A stretch of DNA of 64,000 nt from Colletes latitarsis (Eukaryota > Arthropoda > Insecta > Hymenoptera > Colletidae), in the NCBI RefSeq assembly GCF_051014445.1, contig NC_135134.1:10631672-10695671 (forward strand), read 5' to 3'. The notes beneath the pieces were generated by a model that was given only the letters and a program-made list of their open reading frames with translations, did not search any database and was not told the origin of the DNA. Below, one piece after another: positions 22,901 to 36,720 of the stretch. The stretch's first letter is position 1. Each line of letters opens with the position of its first letter. The position numbers were made by a program, and so were the translations under genes.

Positions 22901-25900
22901 CCACATTACTACGTGATCCAAACCAGAAAAAGCCATGGATCTGTTCATCAAGTATGCGAAAAATGCGAAGGTATGAGCCTGATGGGGGCTGATCCCAGAC
23001 CTATCCCAGACCTAACATGTCTTATCCTCTAAAATATTGATCGAAACCAGGTTTAATTGACTGTTTCAGTGTGGTACCACATTACTACGTGATCCAAACC
23101 AGAAAAAACCCAGCATCTGTTAAACAAGTATGTGAAGAATGCGAAAGCGTGAGTCTGATGTTGGCAAGTCCCAGGCCTAACCTAGACCTAACATGCGTTA
23201 TCCTCAAAAATATTGATGGAAACCAGCTTTAATTGACTGTTTCAGTGTGGTACCACATTAGTACGTGATCCAAACCAGAAAAAACCCAGGATCTGTTCAA
23301 CAAGTATGTGAAGAATGCGAAAGTATCAGTCTGATGATGGAAAACCCCAGGCCTGACCTAGACCTAACATGTGTTGTCCTCAAAAATATTGATCGAAACC
23401 ATGTTTGATCGACTGTTTCAGTGTGGTACCACATTACTACGTGATCCAAACCAGAAAAAAACCCAGGATCTGTTCAACAAGTATGTGAAGTATGCGGAAG
23501 TATGAGTCTGATGTTGCCAAATCCCAGGCCTAACCTAGGCATAGCATGCGTTATCCTCTAAAATACTGATCGAAACCAGGTTTAATGGACTGTTTCAGTG
23601 TGGTACCACATTACTACGTGATCCAAACCTGCAAAAGCCCAGAATCTGGCCATCAAGTATGAGAAATATGCGAAAGTACGAGCCCGATGAGAGCAAATCC
23701 CAGACCTAACCTACACCTAACATGAATTATTCTCTAAAATATTGATCGAAACCAGGTTTAATGGACTGGTTCAGTGTGGTACCACATTACTACGTGATCC
23801 AAACCAGAAAAAGCCATGGATCTGTTCAACAAGTATGTGAAAAATGCGAAGGTATGAGCCTGATGGGGGCTGATCCCAGACCTATCCCAAACCAAACATG
23901 TCTTATCCTCTAAAATATTGATCGAAACCAGGTTTAATTGACTGTTTCAGTGTGGTACCACATTACTACGTGATCCAAACCAGAAAAAACCCAGCATCTG
24001 TTAAACAAGTATGTGAAGAATGCGAAAGCATGAGTCTGATGTTGGCATGTCCCAGGCCTAACCTAGACCTAACATGCGTTATCCTCAAAAATATTGATGG
24101 AAACCAGGTTTAATTGACTGTTTCAGTGTGGTACCACATTACTACGTGATCCAAACCAGCAAAATCCAGGGATCTGCTCAACATGTATGTTAAAACTGCG
24201 AAAGAATGACCCTGATGAGGGCAAATCGCAGACCTAACCTAGACCTAACATGCGTTATCCTCTAAGATATTGATCGAGACCACGATTAATCGACTGTTTC
24301 AGTATGGTACCACATTACTACGTGATCCAAACCAGAAAAAGCCCAGAATCTGGCCATCAAGTATGAGAAATATGCGAAAGTACGAGCCTGATGAGAGCAA
24401 ATCCCAGACCTAACCTAGACATAACATGAATTATTCTCTAAAATATTGATCGAAACCAGGTTTAATGGACTGTTTCAGTGTGGTACCACATTACTACGTG
24501 ACCCGAACCAGCAAAATACAGGGATCTGTTCAACATGTATGTTAAAACTGCGAAAGTATGACCCTGATGAGGGCAAATCCCAGACCTAACCTAGACCTAA
24601 CATGTGTTATCAACTAAAATATTAATCGAAACCAGGTTTAATGGTCTGTTTCAGTGTGGCACCACATTACTACGTGATCCAAACCAGAAAAAGCCATGGA
24701 TCTGTTCAACAAGTATGTGAAACATGCGAAGGTATGAGCCTGATGGGGGCAGATCCCACACCTATCCCAGACCTACCTTGCGTTATCCTCTAAAATATTG
24801 ATCGAAACCAGGTTTAGATGACTGTTTCAGTGTGGTACCACATTACTACGTGACCCAAAGCAGAAAAAAACCTCGATCAGGTCAACATGTATGTTAAAAC
24901 TGCGAAAGTATGACCGTGATGAGCGCAAATCCCAGGCCTAACCTAGACCTAACATGCGTTATCCTGTAAGATATTGATCGAAACCACGATTAATCGACTG
25001 TTTCAGTGTGGTACCACATTACTACGTGATCCAAACCAGAAAAAGCCATTGGTCTGTGCAACAAGTATGTAAAAAACGCGAAAATATGACCCTGATGAGG
25101 GCAAATCCCAGAACTATCTCAGACCTAACTTGCGTTTTCCTATAAAATATTGATCGAAACCAGATTTAATTGACTGTTTTAGTGTGGTACCACTTTGCTA
25201 CGTGATCCAAAGCAGAAAAAACACTCGCTCAGGTCAACATGTATGTTAAAACTGCGAAAGTATGACCCTGATGAGGACAAACCCCTGGCCTAACCTAGAC
25301 CTAACATGCGTTATCCTCTAAAATATTGTTCAAAACCAGGTTTAATGGACTGTTTCAGTGTGGTACCACATTAGTACGTGACCCAAACCAGAAAAAGCCA
25401 GGGATCTGTTCAACAGGTATGTGAAAAACGCGAAAATATGACCCTGATGAGTGCAAATCCCAGACCTGTCCCAGACCTAACATGCGTTATCCTCAAGAAT
25501 ATTGATCGATACCAGGTTTCATCGACTGTTTCTGTGTGATACCACATTACCACGTGATCCAAACCAGAAAAAATCCCAGGATCTGTTCAACAAGTATGTG
25601 AAAAATGCGAAGGTATGAGCCTGATGAGGGCAGATACCAGACCTATCCCAGACCAAACTTGCGTTATCCTACAAAATGTTGGTCGAGACCAGGATTAATT
25701 GACTGTTTCACCACTTTACTACGTGATCCAAAGCAGAAAAAACCCTCGATCTGGTCAACATGTATGTGAAGAATGCGAATGTATGAGTCTGATGAGGGAA
25801 AATCCCAGACCTGTCCCAGACCTAACTTGCGTTATCCTCTAAAATATTGATCGAAACCAGGTTTAATGGACTGTTTAAGTCTGGTAGCTCATTACTACGT

Positions 25901-26142
25901 GATCCAAACCAGAAAAAGCCAGGGATCTGTTCAACAAGTCTGTGAAAAACGCGGAAGTATGAGCCTGACGAGGGCAAATCCCAAAACTATCCCAGACCTA
26001 ACTTGCGTTATCCTCTAAAATATTGATCGAAACCAGGTTTAATTGACTGCTTCGGTGTGGTACCACTTTACGACGTGATACAAAGTAGAAAAAACCATCG
26101 ATCATGTCAACATGTATGTTAAAACAGCGAAAGTGTGACCCT

Positions 26143-28127
26143 GATGAGGGCAAATCCTAGACCAAACCGAGACCTAACATGCGTTTTCCCCAAAAATATT
26201 GATCGATACCAGGTTTAATCGACTGTTTCTGTGTGGTACCACATTACTACGTGATCCAGACTTGAAAAAACCCAGGATCTGTTCAACAAGTATGTGAAGA
26301 ATGCGAAAGTATGAGTCTGATGGGGGCAAATCCCAGACCTAACCTAGAACTAACATGCGTTATCCTCTAAAATATTGATCGAAACCAGGTTTCATGGTCT
26401 GTATCAGTGTGATACCACATCACCACGTGATCCAAACCAGAAAAAGCACGGGATCTGACCAACAAGTATGCGAAAAATGTGAAAGTATGACCCTGATGTG
26501 GGCAAATCTCTGGCCTAACCTAGACCTAACATGCGTTATCCTCTAAAATATTGATCGAAACCAGGTTTAATTGACGGTTTCGGTGTGGTACCGCGTTACT
26601 ACATGATCCAAACCAGAAAAAAGCGAGGATGTGGCCAACAAGTGTGCGAAAAATGCGAAAGTACGAGCCAGATGAGGGCAAATACCAGACCTAACCCAGA
26701 CATAACCGGCGTTATCCTCTAAAACATTAATCGCAACCAGGTTTGATTGACTGTTTCGGTGTGGTACCGCATTACTACGTGATCCAAACCAGAAAAGGCC
26801 CAGGATCCTGCCAACAAGTATGGGAAAAATGCGAAGGTACGAGCCAGATGCGGGCAAATCCCAGGCCTAACCGAGACATAACGGCGTTATCCTCTAAAAT
26901 ATTAATCGCAACCAGGTTTAATTGTCTGTTTCGGTGTGGTACCGCGTTACTACATGATCCAAACCAGAAAAAAGCGAGGATTTGGCCAACAAGTGTGCGA
27001 AAAACGCGAAAGTATGAGCCAGATGATTGCAAATACCAGACCTAACACAGACGTAACCGGCGTTCTCCTCTAAAATAATAATCGGAACCAGGTTTAACTG
27101 ACTGCTTCAGTGTGGTACCACATTACTACATGATCCTCACCAGAAAAAGCCCAGGATCTGGCAATTGAAGTATGCGAAAAATTCGAAATTATGAGGCAGA
27201 TGATTGCACATACCAGACGTAACCCAGACATAACCGGTGTTATCGTCTAAAATATTCATCGAATCCAAGTTGAATTGACCATTTCTTTGTGGCTCCACAT
27301 TAATACGTGATCCTAACCAAAAGAAAACCGAGGATCTGGCCAACAAGTGTGCGAAAGATGCGAAAGTATGGGGCAGATGATTGCAAATACCAGAAGCAAC
27401 CCAGACCTTACCGGTGTCATCCTCCAAAATATTGATCGAATACAGGTTTAATTGACTGTTTCACTGTGGTACCACATTACTACGTGATCCTCACCAGAAA
27501 ATGCCCAGGATCTGGCCAACAAGTAACCGAAAAATGCGAAAGTATGAGGCACATGTTTGCAAATACCAGATGTAACCAAGACATAACCGGTGTTATCCTC
27601 TAAAATATTAATCGCAACCTGGTTGAATTGACTGTGTCTGTGTGGTACCACATTACTACGTGATCCAAACCAGAAAAAACCCAGGATCTGGCCAACTAGT
27701 AAGCGGAAAATATGAAAGTATGAGCCAGATGATTGCAAACACCACAACTAACACAGACATAATCGGCGTTATCCTCTAAAATATTAATCGGAACCAGGTT
27801 TAATTGTCTGTTACAGTGTGGTACCAGATTACTACGTGATCCAAATCAGAATATGCCCAGGATCTGGCCAACAAGTATGCGAAAAGTGCGAAAGTATGAA
27901 GCAGATGATTGCAAATACCAGAGGCAACCCAGACCTAACCGGTGTCATCCCCCAACATATTAGTCGCAACCTGGTTTAATTGAATGTTTCGGTGTGGTAC
28001 GACACTACTACGTGATCCAAACCAGAAAAACCCCAGGATCTGGCCAACAAGTAAGCGAAAAATGCGAAAGTATGAGCCTGATGATTGCAAATACCAGACG
28101 CAACCCAGACCTAACCGGTGTCATCCT
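26143..28127. repeat. Satellite, left flank of LTR copy 2
   Basis: This matches 7,092-9,076 at a constant offset of 19,051 bp with scattered substitutions. It begins with A-type units and passes to B-type at about 26,670. The duplicated segment includes the TCCT at 28124-28127. It shows that LTR copy 2 arose by duplication of LTR plus satellite, not by a new insertion. Confidence 0.9.
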
Positions 28128-29391
28128 TGTTACGAGCCAGGGCCGTGCAGCGCGCGTGACTTGCGAGTGCGAGTGAGTATGGAATATGGTATCAATTTGT
28201 TAGTTAGGTACACGGACGAACCCGATGCGAAATCGGGGAGGCGCTAGGATAGTTGATAACGAGGACGAACCTGATGCGAAATCAGGGAGCCTCTGGGATG
28301 GAGTCACGTACGGACGAACCTGGTGCGAAACCAGTGAGCCGTAGGAGGGTGAAACGTCGTGAACGAACCCGATGCGAAATCGGGATGTCACTAGGATTGT
28401 TGATAACGACGCAGTCGAACCCAATGCGAAATCGGGGAGCTGCTAGGAGGTTGGAAGAAACGCAGACGAACTCGATGCGTAAACGAGGAGCTGCTGGGAG
28501 GTTGGATAAATCACAGACGAACCTGATGCGAAATCAGGGAGCTGTAGGATGCGGACGAACCTGATGCGTGATCAGGGAGCCGCTAGGATGGTAATAGATT
28601 GCGTGGACGAACTCGATGCGTAATCGAGGAGCCACTAGGTTGTAAGAGGTTGTATTTGGACATTGGGATGTGTTAATTGAACTCGTAACTATGAATTATT
28701 AAATATAATATAACCCGAGCGGTAAGGTTATATTATTATGGGAACGTTTAACTAATAATAATCGCTTTATATAATTGTGGGTTAAAGAAGTTGGGTAACT
28801 CTGATTTGATAATAAAAGTAGATGTATTCTTAAATCAACAAATAAAATACAATTGTTTCGTGTATCTTGTGTCGCGATCAAAGAATGATTATATTTACCT
28901 AAAAAGATCTTGCGCGGTGTTGACGCACTGGCGATGCGGGGGTATGTCAGTTGAAAGTAATGGCCGCAATAGAATTTATGCCGGTTCACGGATTCTATAT
29001 GGTATAATATTGATACGACAGGGAACTGTAGCCCGATCTCACAAACACAACTGACTAACAAAAATCGTATACGCGTAACGAGAGTCGTGGAGTTGACACT
29101 AAGCGTGACGGTACGATTATGATCCCCCGAGTAATGAAATCACGGGGTTTATATACCAAAAAATCTGTGTGGGGCGGACTCAAAAGTACGTTAGAAATCA
29201 CCATGTGCACTATTCTCCGAATTGTATTAATTAACGAGTTGCTCTATTCTCCGAATGTATTAATTAACGGCCTGCTGCATCGCGACGGAAGTGACCCCCA
29301 TTTCAAAGGTTAGATAAGTAGCAGGGCGATTTCATAATGCACGCAAGTGGCAAGAAAAATTTGAGGAACGAAACGTTCGACATACGTAACA
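28128..29391. mobile_element. Putative solo LTR, copy 2 (1264 bp)
   Basis: Same length, termini (TGTTACG...CGTAACA) and TCCT flanks as copy 1, displaced by 19,051 bp. I noticed only a handful of single-base differences from the other copies. Examples are a change right after hairpin unit 4 (GGGATGTCAC instead of GGGGAGTCAC) and GATGTATTC instead of GATATATTC. It shares with copy 3 an A where copies 1 and 4 have G (ACCATGTGC against ACCGTGTGC). No coding capacity recognised. Confidence 0.72.
28221..28628. repeat. Nine-unit covarying hairpin array in LTR copy 2
   Basis: Counterpart of the array in copy 1 at the same internal position, with all nine hairpins present. The stem-loop core of unit 4 is unchanged; the base just outside it differs. 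Confidence 0.82.
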
Positions 29392-32300
29392 TCCTTTAAA
29401 ATATTGATCGAATACAGGTCGAATTGACCATTTCAGTGTGGCACCACATTAATACGTGATCCTAACCAGAAAAAAAACCAGGATCTATCCATTCAAGTAT
29501 GCGAAAGATGCGAAAGTATGAGCTAGATGATGGCAAATACCAGAACCATCCCAGACATAACAGGCGATATCCTCTAAAATATTAATCGGAACCAGGTTTA
29601 ATTGACTGTAACAGTGTGGTACCACATTACTACGTGATCCAAACCAGAGAAAACACAGGATCTGGCCAACAAGTAAGCGAAAAATACGAAAGTATGAGCT
29701 AGCTGATGGCAAATACCAGACCTAACCCAGACATAATCGGTGTTATCCTCTAAAATATTGATCGAATCCAGGTGGAATTGACTATTTCTGTGTGGCAGCA
29801 CATTAATACGTGATCCTGCCCAGAAAACAAACCCAGGATCTGGCCAACAAGAATGCGAAAATTGCGAAATTATGAGGCAGATGATTGCAAATACCAGACC
29901 TATCCCAGACGTAACCGGCCTTATCCTCTAATATATTAATCGGAACCAGGTTTAATTGACTGTTACAGTGTGGATCCACACTACTACGTGATTCAAAACA
30001 GAAAAAGCCCAGGCTCTGGCCATTCAAGTCTGCGAAAATTGCGAAAGTATAAGCTAGATGATAGCAAATACCGGACCTAACCCAGGCATAACCGCCGTGC
30101 TCCTCTATAACATTCATAGAATCCAGGTTGAATTGACTATTTCTGTGTGGCACCACATTAATACGTGATCCTAACCAGAAAAAAACCCGGGATCTGGCCA
30201 ACAAGAATGCGAAAAATGCGAAATTAGGAGGCAGATGATTGCAAATACCAGACCTAACCCAGACGTAATCAGCGTTATCCTCTAAAATATTAATCGGAAC
30301 CAGGTTTAATTGACTGCTTCAGTGTGGTACCACATTACTACGTGATCCGAAACAGAAAAAGCCCAGGATCTGACGAACAAGTATGCGAAAAATGCGAAAG
30401 TATGAGCCAGATGATTGCGAATACCAGACGTAACCCAGTCATAACCGGTGTTATCCTCTAAAATATAGTTCGAATCCAGGTTGAATTGACTATTTCTGCG
30501 TGGCACCACATTAAGACGTGATCCTACCCAGAAAAAAATCCAGGATCTGGCCAACAAGAATGCGAAGAATGCAAACGTGTGAGGAAGATGATTGCAAATA
30601 CCAGTCGTAACTCAGACATAACCGGCGATATCCTCTAAAATATTAATCGGAACCAGGTTTAATTGACTGTTACAGTGTGGTACCACATTACTACGTGATT
30701 CAAAACAGAAAAAGCCCAGGCTCTGGCCATTCAAGTATGGGAAAAATGCGAAATTATGAGGCAGATGCTTGCAAATACCAGACGTAACCCAGATGTAACC
30801 GGCGTTCTCCTCTAAAATATTAATCGGAACCAGGTTTAATTGACTATTTCAGTGCGGTACCACATTACTACGTGATCCAAGACAGAAAAAGCCCATGATC
30901 TGACTTACAGGAATGCGAAAGATGCGAACGTATGAGGCAGATGATTGCAAATACCAGACCTAACTCAGACATAACTGGCGTTATCCTCTAAAATATTAAT
31001 CGGAACCAGGTGTAATTGACCGCTTCAGTGTGGTACCACATTACTACCTGATCCGAACCAGCAAATGCCCAGGATCTGACCAACAAGTATGCGAAAAATG
31101 CAAAAGTTGAGGAAGATGATCGCAAATACAAGAACTAACCCAGACATAACCGGCGTTATCTTCTAAAATATCAATCGAATCCAGGTTGTGTTGATCGTTT
31201 CTGTGTGGCACCACATTATTACGTGATTCAAACCAAAACAAAACCCAGGGTCTGGCCAACAAGTATGAGAAAAATGCGCAAGTATGAGCTAGCTGATGGC
31301 AAATACGGTACCTAACACAGACATAACCTGTGTCATCCTCTAAAATATTGATCGAATCCAGGTGGAATTGACTATTTCTGTGTGGCACCACATTAATACG
31401 TGATCCTAACCAGAAAATAAACCCAGGATCTGGCCAACAAGAATGCGAAAAATGCGAAATTATGAGGCAGATGATTGCAAATACCAGACCTATCCCAGTC
31501 GTAACCGGCCTTATCCTCTAATATATTAATCGGAACCAGGTTTATTTGACTGCTTCAGTGTGGTACCCCATTACTACGTGATCCGAACCAGAAAAAGCCC
31601 AGGATCTGACGAACAAGTATGCGAAAAATGCGAAAGTATGAGCCAGATGATTGCGAATACCAGTCGTAACTCAGACATAACAGGCGATATCCTCTAAAAT
31701 ATTAGTCGGAACCAGGTTTAATTGACTGTTACAGTGTGGATCCACATTACTACGTGATTCAAAACAGAAAAAGCCCAGGCTCTGGCCATTCAAGTCTGCG
31801 AAAATTGCGAAAGTATAAGCTAGATGATGACAAATACCGGACCTAACCTAGGCATAACCGGCGTGCTCCTCTATAATATTCATAGAATCCAGGTTGAATT
31901 GACTATTTCTGTGTGGCACCAAATTAATACGTGATCGTAACCACAAAAAACCCAGGATCTAGCCAACAAGTAAGCGAACAATACGAAAGTGTGAGGCAGA
32001 TGATTGCGAATACCAGTTGTAACTCAGACATAACCGGCGATATCCCCTAAAATATTAATCGGAAGCAGGATTAATTGACTGCTTCAGTGTGGTACCACAT
32101 TACTACGTGATCCGAAGCAGAAAAAGCCCAGGATCTGACGAACAAGTATGCGAAAAATGCGAAAGTATGAGCCAGATGATTGCGAATACCAGACGTAACC
32201 CAGTCACACCCGGTGTTATCCTCTAAAATATAGTTCGAATCCAGGTTGAATTGACTATTTCTGCATGGCACCACATTAAGACGTGATCCTACCCAGAAAA

Positions 32301-35300
32301 AAATCCAGGATCTGGCCAACAAGAATGCGAAGAATGCAAAAGTATGAGGAAGATGATTGCAAATACCAGTCGTAACTCAGACATAACCGGCGATATCCTC
32401 TAAAATATTAATCGGAACCATGTTTAATTGACTGTTACAGTGTGGTACCACATTACTACGTGATTCAAAACAGAAAATGCCAAGGCTCTGGCCATTCAAG
32501 TATGGGAAAAATGCGAAATTATGAGGCAGATGCTTGCAAATACCAGACGTAACCCAGACGTAACCGGCGTTCTCCTCTAAAATATTAATCGGAACAAGGT
32601 TTAATTGACAGCTTCAGTGTGGTACCACATTACTACGTGATCCAAATCAGGAAAAGCCCAGAAGCTGGCCTACAGGAATGCGAAAGATGCGAACGTATGA
32701 GGCAGATGATTGCAAATACCAGACCTAACTCAGACATAACTGGCGTTATCCTCTAAAATATTAATCGGAACCAGGTGTAATTGACCGCTTCAGTGTGGTA
32801 CCACATTACTACCTGATCCGAACCAGCAAATGCCCAGGATCTGACCAACAAGTATGCGAAAAATGCAAAAGTTGAGGAAGATGATCGCAAATACAAGAAC
32901 TAACCCAGACATAACCGGTGTTATCCTCTGAAATATTGATCGAATCCAGTTTGAATTGATTATTTCTGTGTGGCACCACATTAATACGTGATCCTAAGCA
33001 TGAAAACCCGTGTTCTGGCCAACAAGAATGCGAAAAATGCGAAATTATAAGGCAGATGATTGCAGATTCCAGACCTAACCCAGGCGTAACCGGCGTTCTC
33101 CGCTAAAATATTAAGCGGAACCAGGTTTTATTGATTATATTTCAGTGTGGTACCACATTAATACGTGATCCTAACCAGAACAAAACCCAGGATCTTGCCA
33201 ACAAGTTAGCGAAAAATACGAAAGTATGAGCCAGATGATTGCAAATACCAGACGTAGCACAGACATAACCGGTGTTATCCTCTAAAATATTGATCGAATC
33301 AAGGTTGAATTGATTATTTCTGTGTGGCACCACATTAATACGTGATCCTAACCAGAAAAAACCCGGGTTCTGGCCAACAAGAATGCGAAAAATGCGAAAT
33401 TATGAGGCAGATGATTGCAAATACCAGAACTTACCCAGACATAACGGGCGATATCCTCTAAAATATTAATCGGAAGCAGGATTAATTGACTGCTTCAGTG
33501 TGGTACCACATTACTACGTGATCCGAACCAGAAAATGCCCAGGATCTGACGAACAAGTACGCGAAAAATGCGAAAGTATGAGCCAGATGATTGCGAATAC
33601 CAGACGTAACCCAGACATAAAGGGCGTTATCCCCTAAAATATTGATCGAATCCAGGTTGAATTGATTACTTCTGTGTGGCACCACATTAATACGTGATCC
33701 TAACCAGAGAAAAATCCAGGGTCTGGCCAACAAGAATGCGAAAAATGCGAAAGTGTGAGGCAGATAATTGCAAATACCAGACCTATCCCAGACATACAGG
33801 GCGTTATCCCCTAAAATATTGATCGAATCCAGGTTGAATTGATTACTTCTGTGTGGCACCACATTAATACGTGATCCTAACCAGAGAAAAATCCAGGGTC
33901 TGGCCAACGAGAATACGAAACATGCGAAAGTGTGAGCTAGATGATGGCAAATACCAGACCTAACCCTGACATAACCGGCGTTATCCTCTAAACTATTAAT
34001 CAGAACCAGGTGTAATTGACTGCCTCAGTGTGGTACCACATTACCACGTGATCGAAACCAGAAAAAGCCCAGGATCTGTCCAACAAGAATGCGAAAAATG
34101 CGAAATTATGAGGCAGATGATTGCAAATACCAGACCTAACCCAGACGTAACCGGCGTTATCCGCTAAAATATTAATCGCAACCAGGTTCTATTGACTATT
34201 TCAGTGTAGTACCACATTACTACGTGATCCAAACCAGAAAAAGCCCAGGATCTGGCCATTCAAGTATGCGAAAAATGCGAAAGTACGAGCTAGATGGTGG
34301 CATATACGAGACCTGACCTAGCCATAACCGGCGTTATCATCTAAAATATTAATCGGAACCAGGTTTTATTGACTATCTCAGTGTGGTACCACATTAATAC
34401 GTAATCCTAACCAGGTCAAAATCCAGGATCTGGCCAACAAGTGGCCAAAAATGCGAAATTATGTGCCAGAGGAATGCGAATACCAGACGTATCCCAGACA
34501 CAACCGATGTTATCCTCTAAAATATTGATTGAATCCAAGTGGAATTGACTATTTCTGTGTGGCACCACATTAATACGTGATCCTCACCAGAAAAAAACCC
34601 AGCATCTGACCGACAAGAATGCGAAAAATCGAAAGTATTAGCGATGATTGCGAATACCAGACCTAACACAGACGTAACCGGCGTTCTCCTCTAAAATATT
34701 AATTGGAACCACAATTAAACCCAGACAAAACGGGTGTTATCCTCTACAATATTAATCGCAACCAGGTGAAATTGACTGCTTTGGTGTGGAACCACATTAC
34801 TACGGAATCCAAGCCAGAAAAAAACCCAGGATCTGGCCAACAAGAATGCGAAAAATGCGAAAGTATGAGCCAGATGATTGCAAATTCCAGACGTAACCCA
34901 GACATAACCGGTGTTATCCTCTAAAATATTGATCGAATCCAGGTTGAATTGATTATTTCTGTGTGGCACTACATTAATACGTGATCCCAACCAAAAAAAA
35001 ACCCGGGTTCTGGCCAACAAGAATGCGAAAAATGCGAAATTATGAGGCAGATGATTGCAAATACCAGACCTAACCCAGACATAACCGGCGTTATCCTCTA
35101 AAATATTGATCGAATCCAGGTTGAGTTGATTGTTTCTGTGTGGCACCACATTATTACGTGATCCAAACCAAAAAAAAAACCCAGGATCTGACAAACTAGT
35201 ATGCGAAAAATGCGAAAGTATGAGCCAGTAGATTGCAAATACCAGAACTAACCCAGACATAACCAGCGTTATCATCTAAAATATTAATCGGAACCAGGTT

Positions 35301-36720
35301 TAGTTGACTGGTTCAGTGTGGTACCACATTACTACGTGATCCAAATCAGAAAAATCCCAGAAGCTGGCCTACAGAAATGCGAATGATGCGAAAGCATGAG
35401 ATAGATGATGGCAAATACCAGGCATAACCCTGACATAACCGGCGTTATCCTCTAAAATATTAATCAGAACCAGGTGTAATTGACCGCCTCAGTGTGGTAC
35501 CACATTACTACGTGATCGAAACCAGAAAAAGCCCAGGATCTGGCCAACAAGTATGCGAAAAATGCGAAATTATGAGGCAGAAGATTGCAAATACCAAACC
35601 TAACCCAGACGTAACCGGCGTTATCATCTAAAATATTAATCGGAACCAGGTTTTGTTGACTATCTCAGTGTGGTACCACATTAATACGTAATCCTAACCG
35701 GGACAAAACCCAGGATCTGGCCAACAAGTTGCGAAAAATGCGAAATTATGTGGCAGATGAATGCGAATACCAGACGTAACCCAGACACAACCGATGTTAT
35801 CCTCTAAAATATTGATCGAATCCAAGTGGAATTGACTATTTCTGTGTGGCACCACATTAATACGTGATCCTCACCAGAAAAAAACCCAGGATCTGACCGA
35901 CAAGAATGCGAAAAATCGAAAGTATTAGCCAGATGATTGCGAATACCAGACCTAACACAGACGTAACCGGCGTTCTCCTCTAAAATATTAATTGGAACCA
36001 GGTTTAATTGACTGTATCGCTGTGGTACCACATTACTACGTGAAACTAACCAGAAAAAAACCCAGGATCTGGCCATTCAAGTATGCGAAAGATGCGAAAG
36101 TATGAGCTAGATGATGGCAAATACCAGACCTAACCCAGACATAACCGGCGTTATCCTCTAAAATATTAATCGGAACCAGGTTCAGTTGACTGTTACAGTG
36201 TGGTAAGACATTACTACGTGATCCAAAACAGAAAAACCCCAGGATCTGGCTATTCAAGTATGCGAAAAATGCGAAAGTATGAGCTAGATGATTGCAAATA
36301 CCAGAACTAACCCAGACATAACCGGCGTTATCCCCTAAAATACTAATCGGAACCAGGTTTAGTTGACTGTTACAGGGTGGTAAGACATTACTACGTGACC
36401 CAAAACAGAAAAAGCCCAGGATCTGGCTTTCAAGTATGCGAAAAATGCGAAAGTACGAGCTAGATGGTGGCATATAGGAGACCTAACCCAGCCATAACCG
36501 GCGTTATCATCTAAAATATTATTCGGAACCAGTTTTTATTGTCTATCTCAGTGTGGTACCACATTAATACGTTATCCTAACCAGGACAAAACCCAGGATC
36601 TGGCCAACAAGTTGCGAAAAATGCGAAATTATGTGCCAGATGAATGCGAATACCAGACGTAACCGAGACATAACCGGTGTTATCCTCTAATATATTAATC
36701 GGAACCAGTTTCAATTGATA
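29392..36720. repeat. Family B satellite array between LTR copy 2 and the A/B mosaic
   Basis: About 41 B monomers. It follows LTR copy 2 in register with copy 1 until about 29,700, where it jumps to sequence equivalent to 12,234. It therefore lacks about 1,585 bp (9 monomers) relative to copy 1, then a further 177 bp before 30,306. Blocks recur downstream: 30,306-31,000 at +11,194, 33,142-33,333 at +10,839 and 36,036-36,473 at +15,119. The monomer at 32,529-32,544 is an empty paralogue of the R1-clade insertion site. No gene seen. Confidence 0.93.
33635..33988. repeat. Tandem pair of near-identical 177-bp monomers
   Basis: Two adjacent units begin at 33635 and 33812 and share unusual variants (TTGATTACTTCTGTG, CCAGAGAAAAATCCAGGG, GGGCGTTATCCCC). 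Related loci have three such units (44474-45004) and one (59175). This shows recent gain or loss of single monomers. Confidence 0.85.

Larger units (their letters stand above)
13961..26142. repeat. Family A satellite array with higher-order repeats
   Basis: About 69 A-type monomers. Multi-monomer duplications are clear. About 17,950-19,080 recurs at 22,000-23,129 (offset about 4,049 bp, 23 monomers). About 19,112-19,920 recurs at 20,696-21,504 (offset 1,584 bp, 9 monomers). Segments of 14,920-17,500 repeat the order seen at 620-2,400. A monomer near 25,710 lacks the eight bases GTGTGGTA of the core, and the same defect recurs near 37,430, marking both as copies of one ancestor. No gene seen. 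Confidence 0.93.
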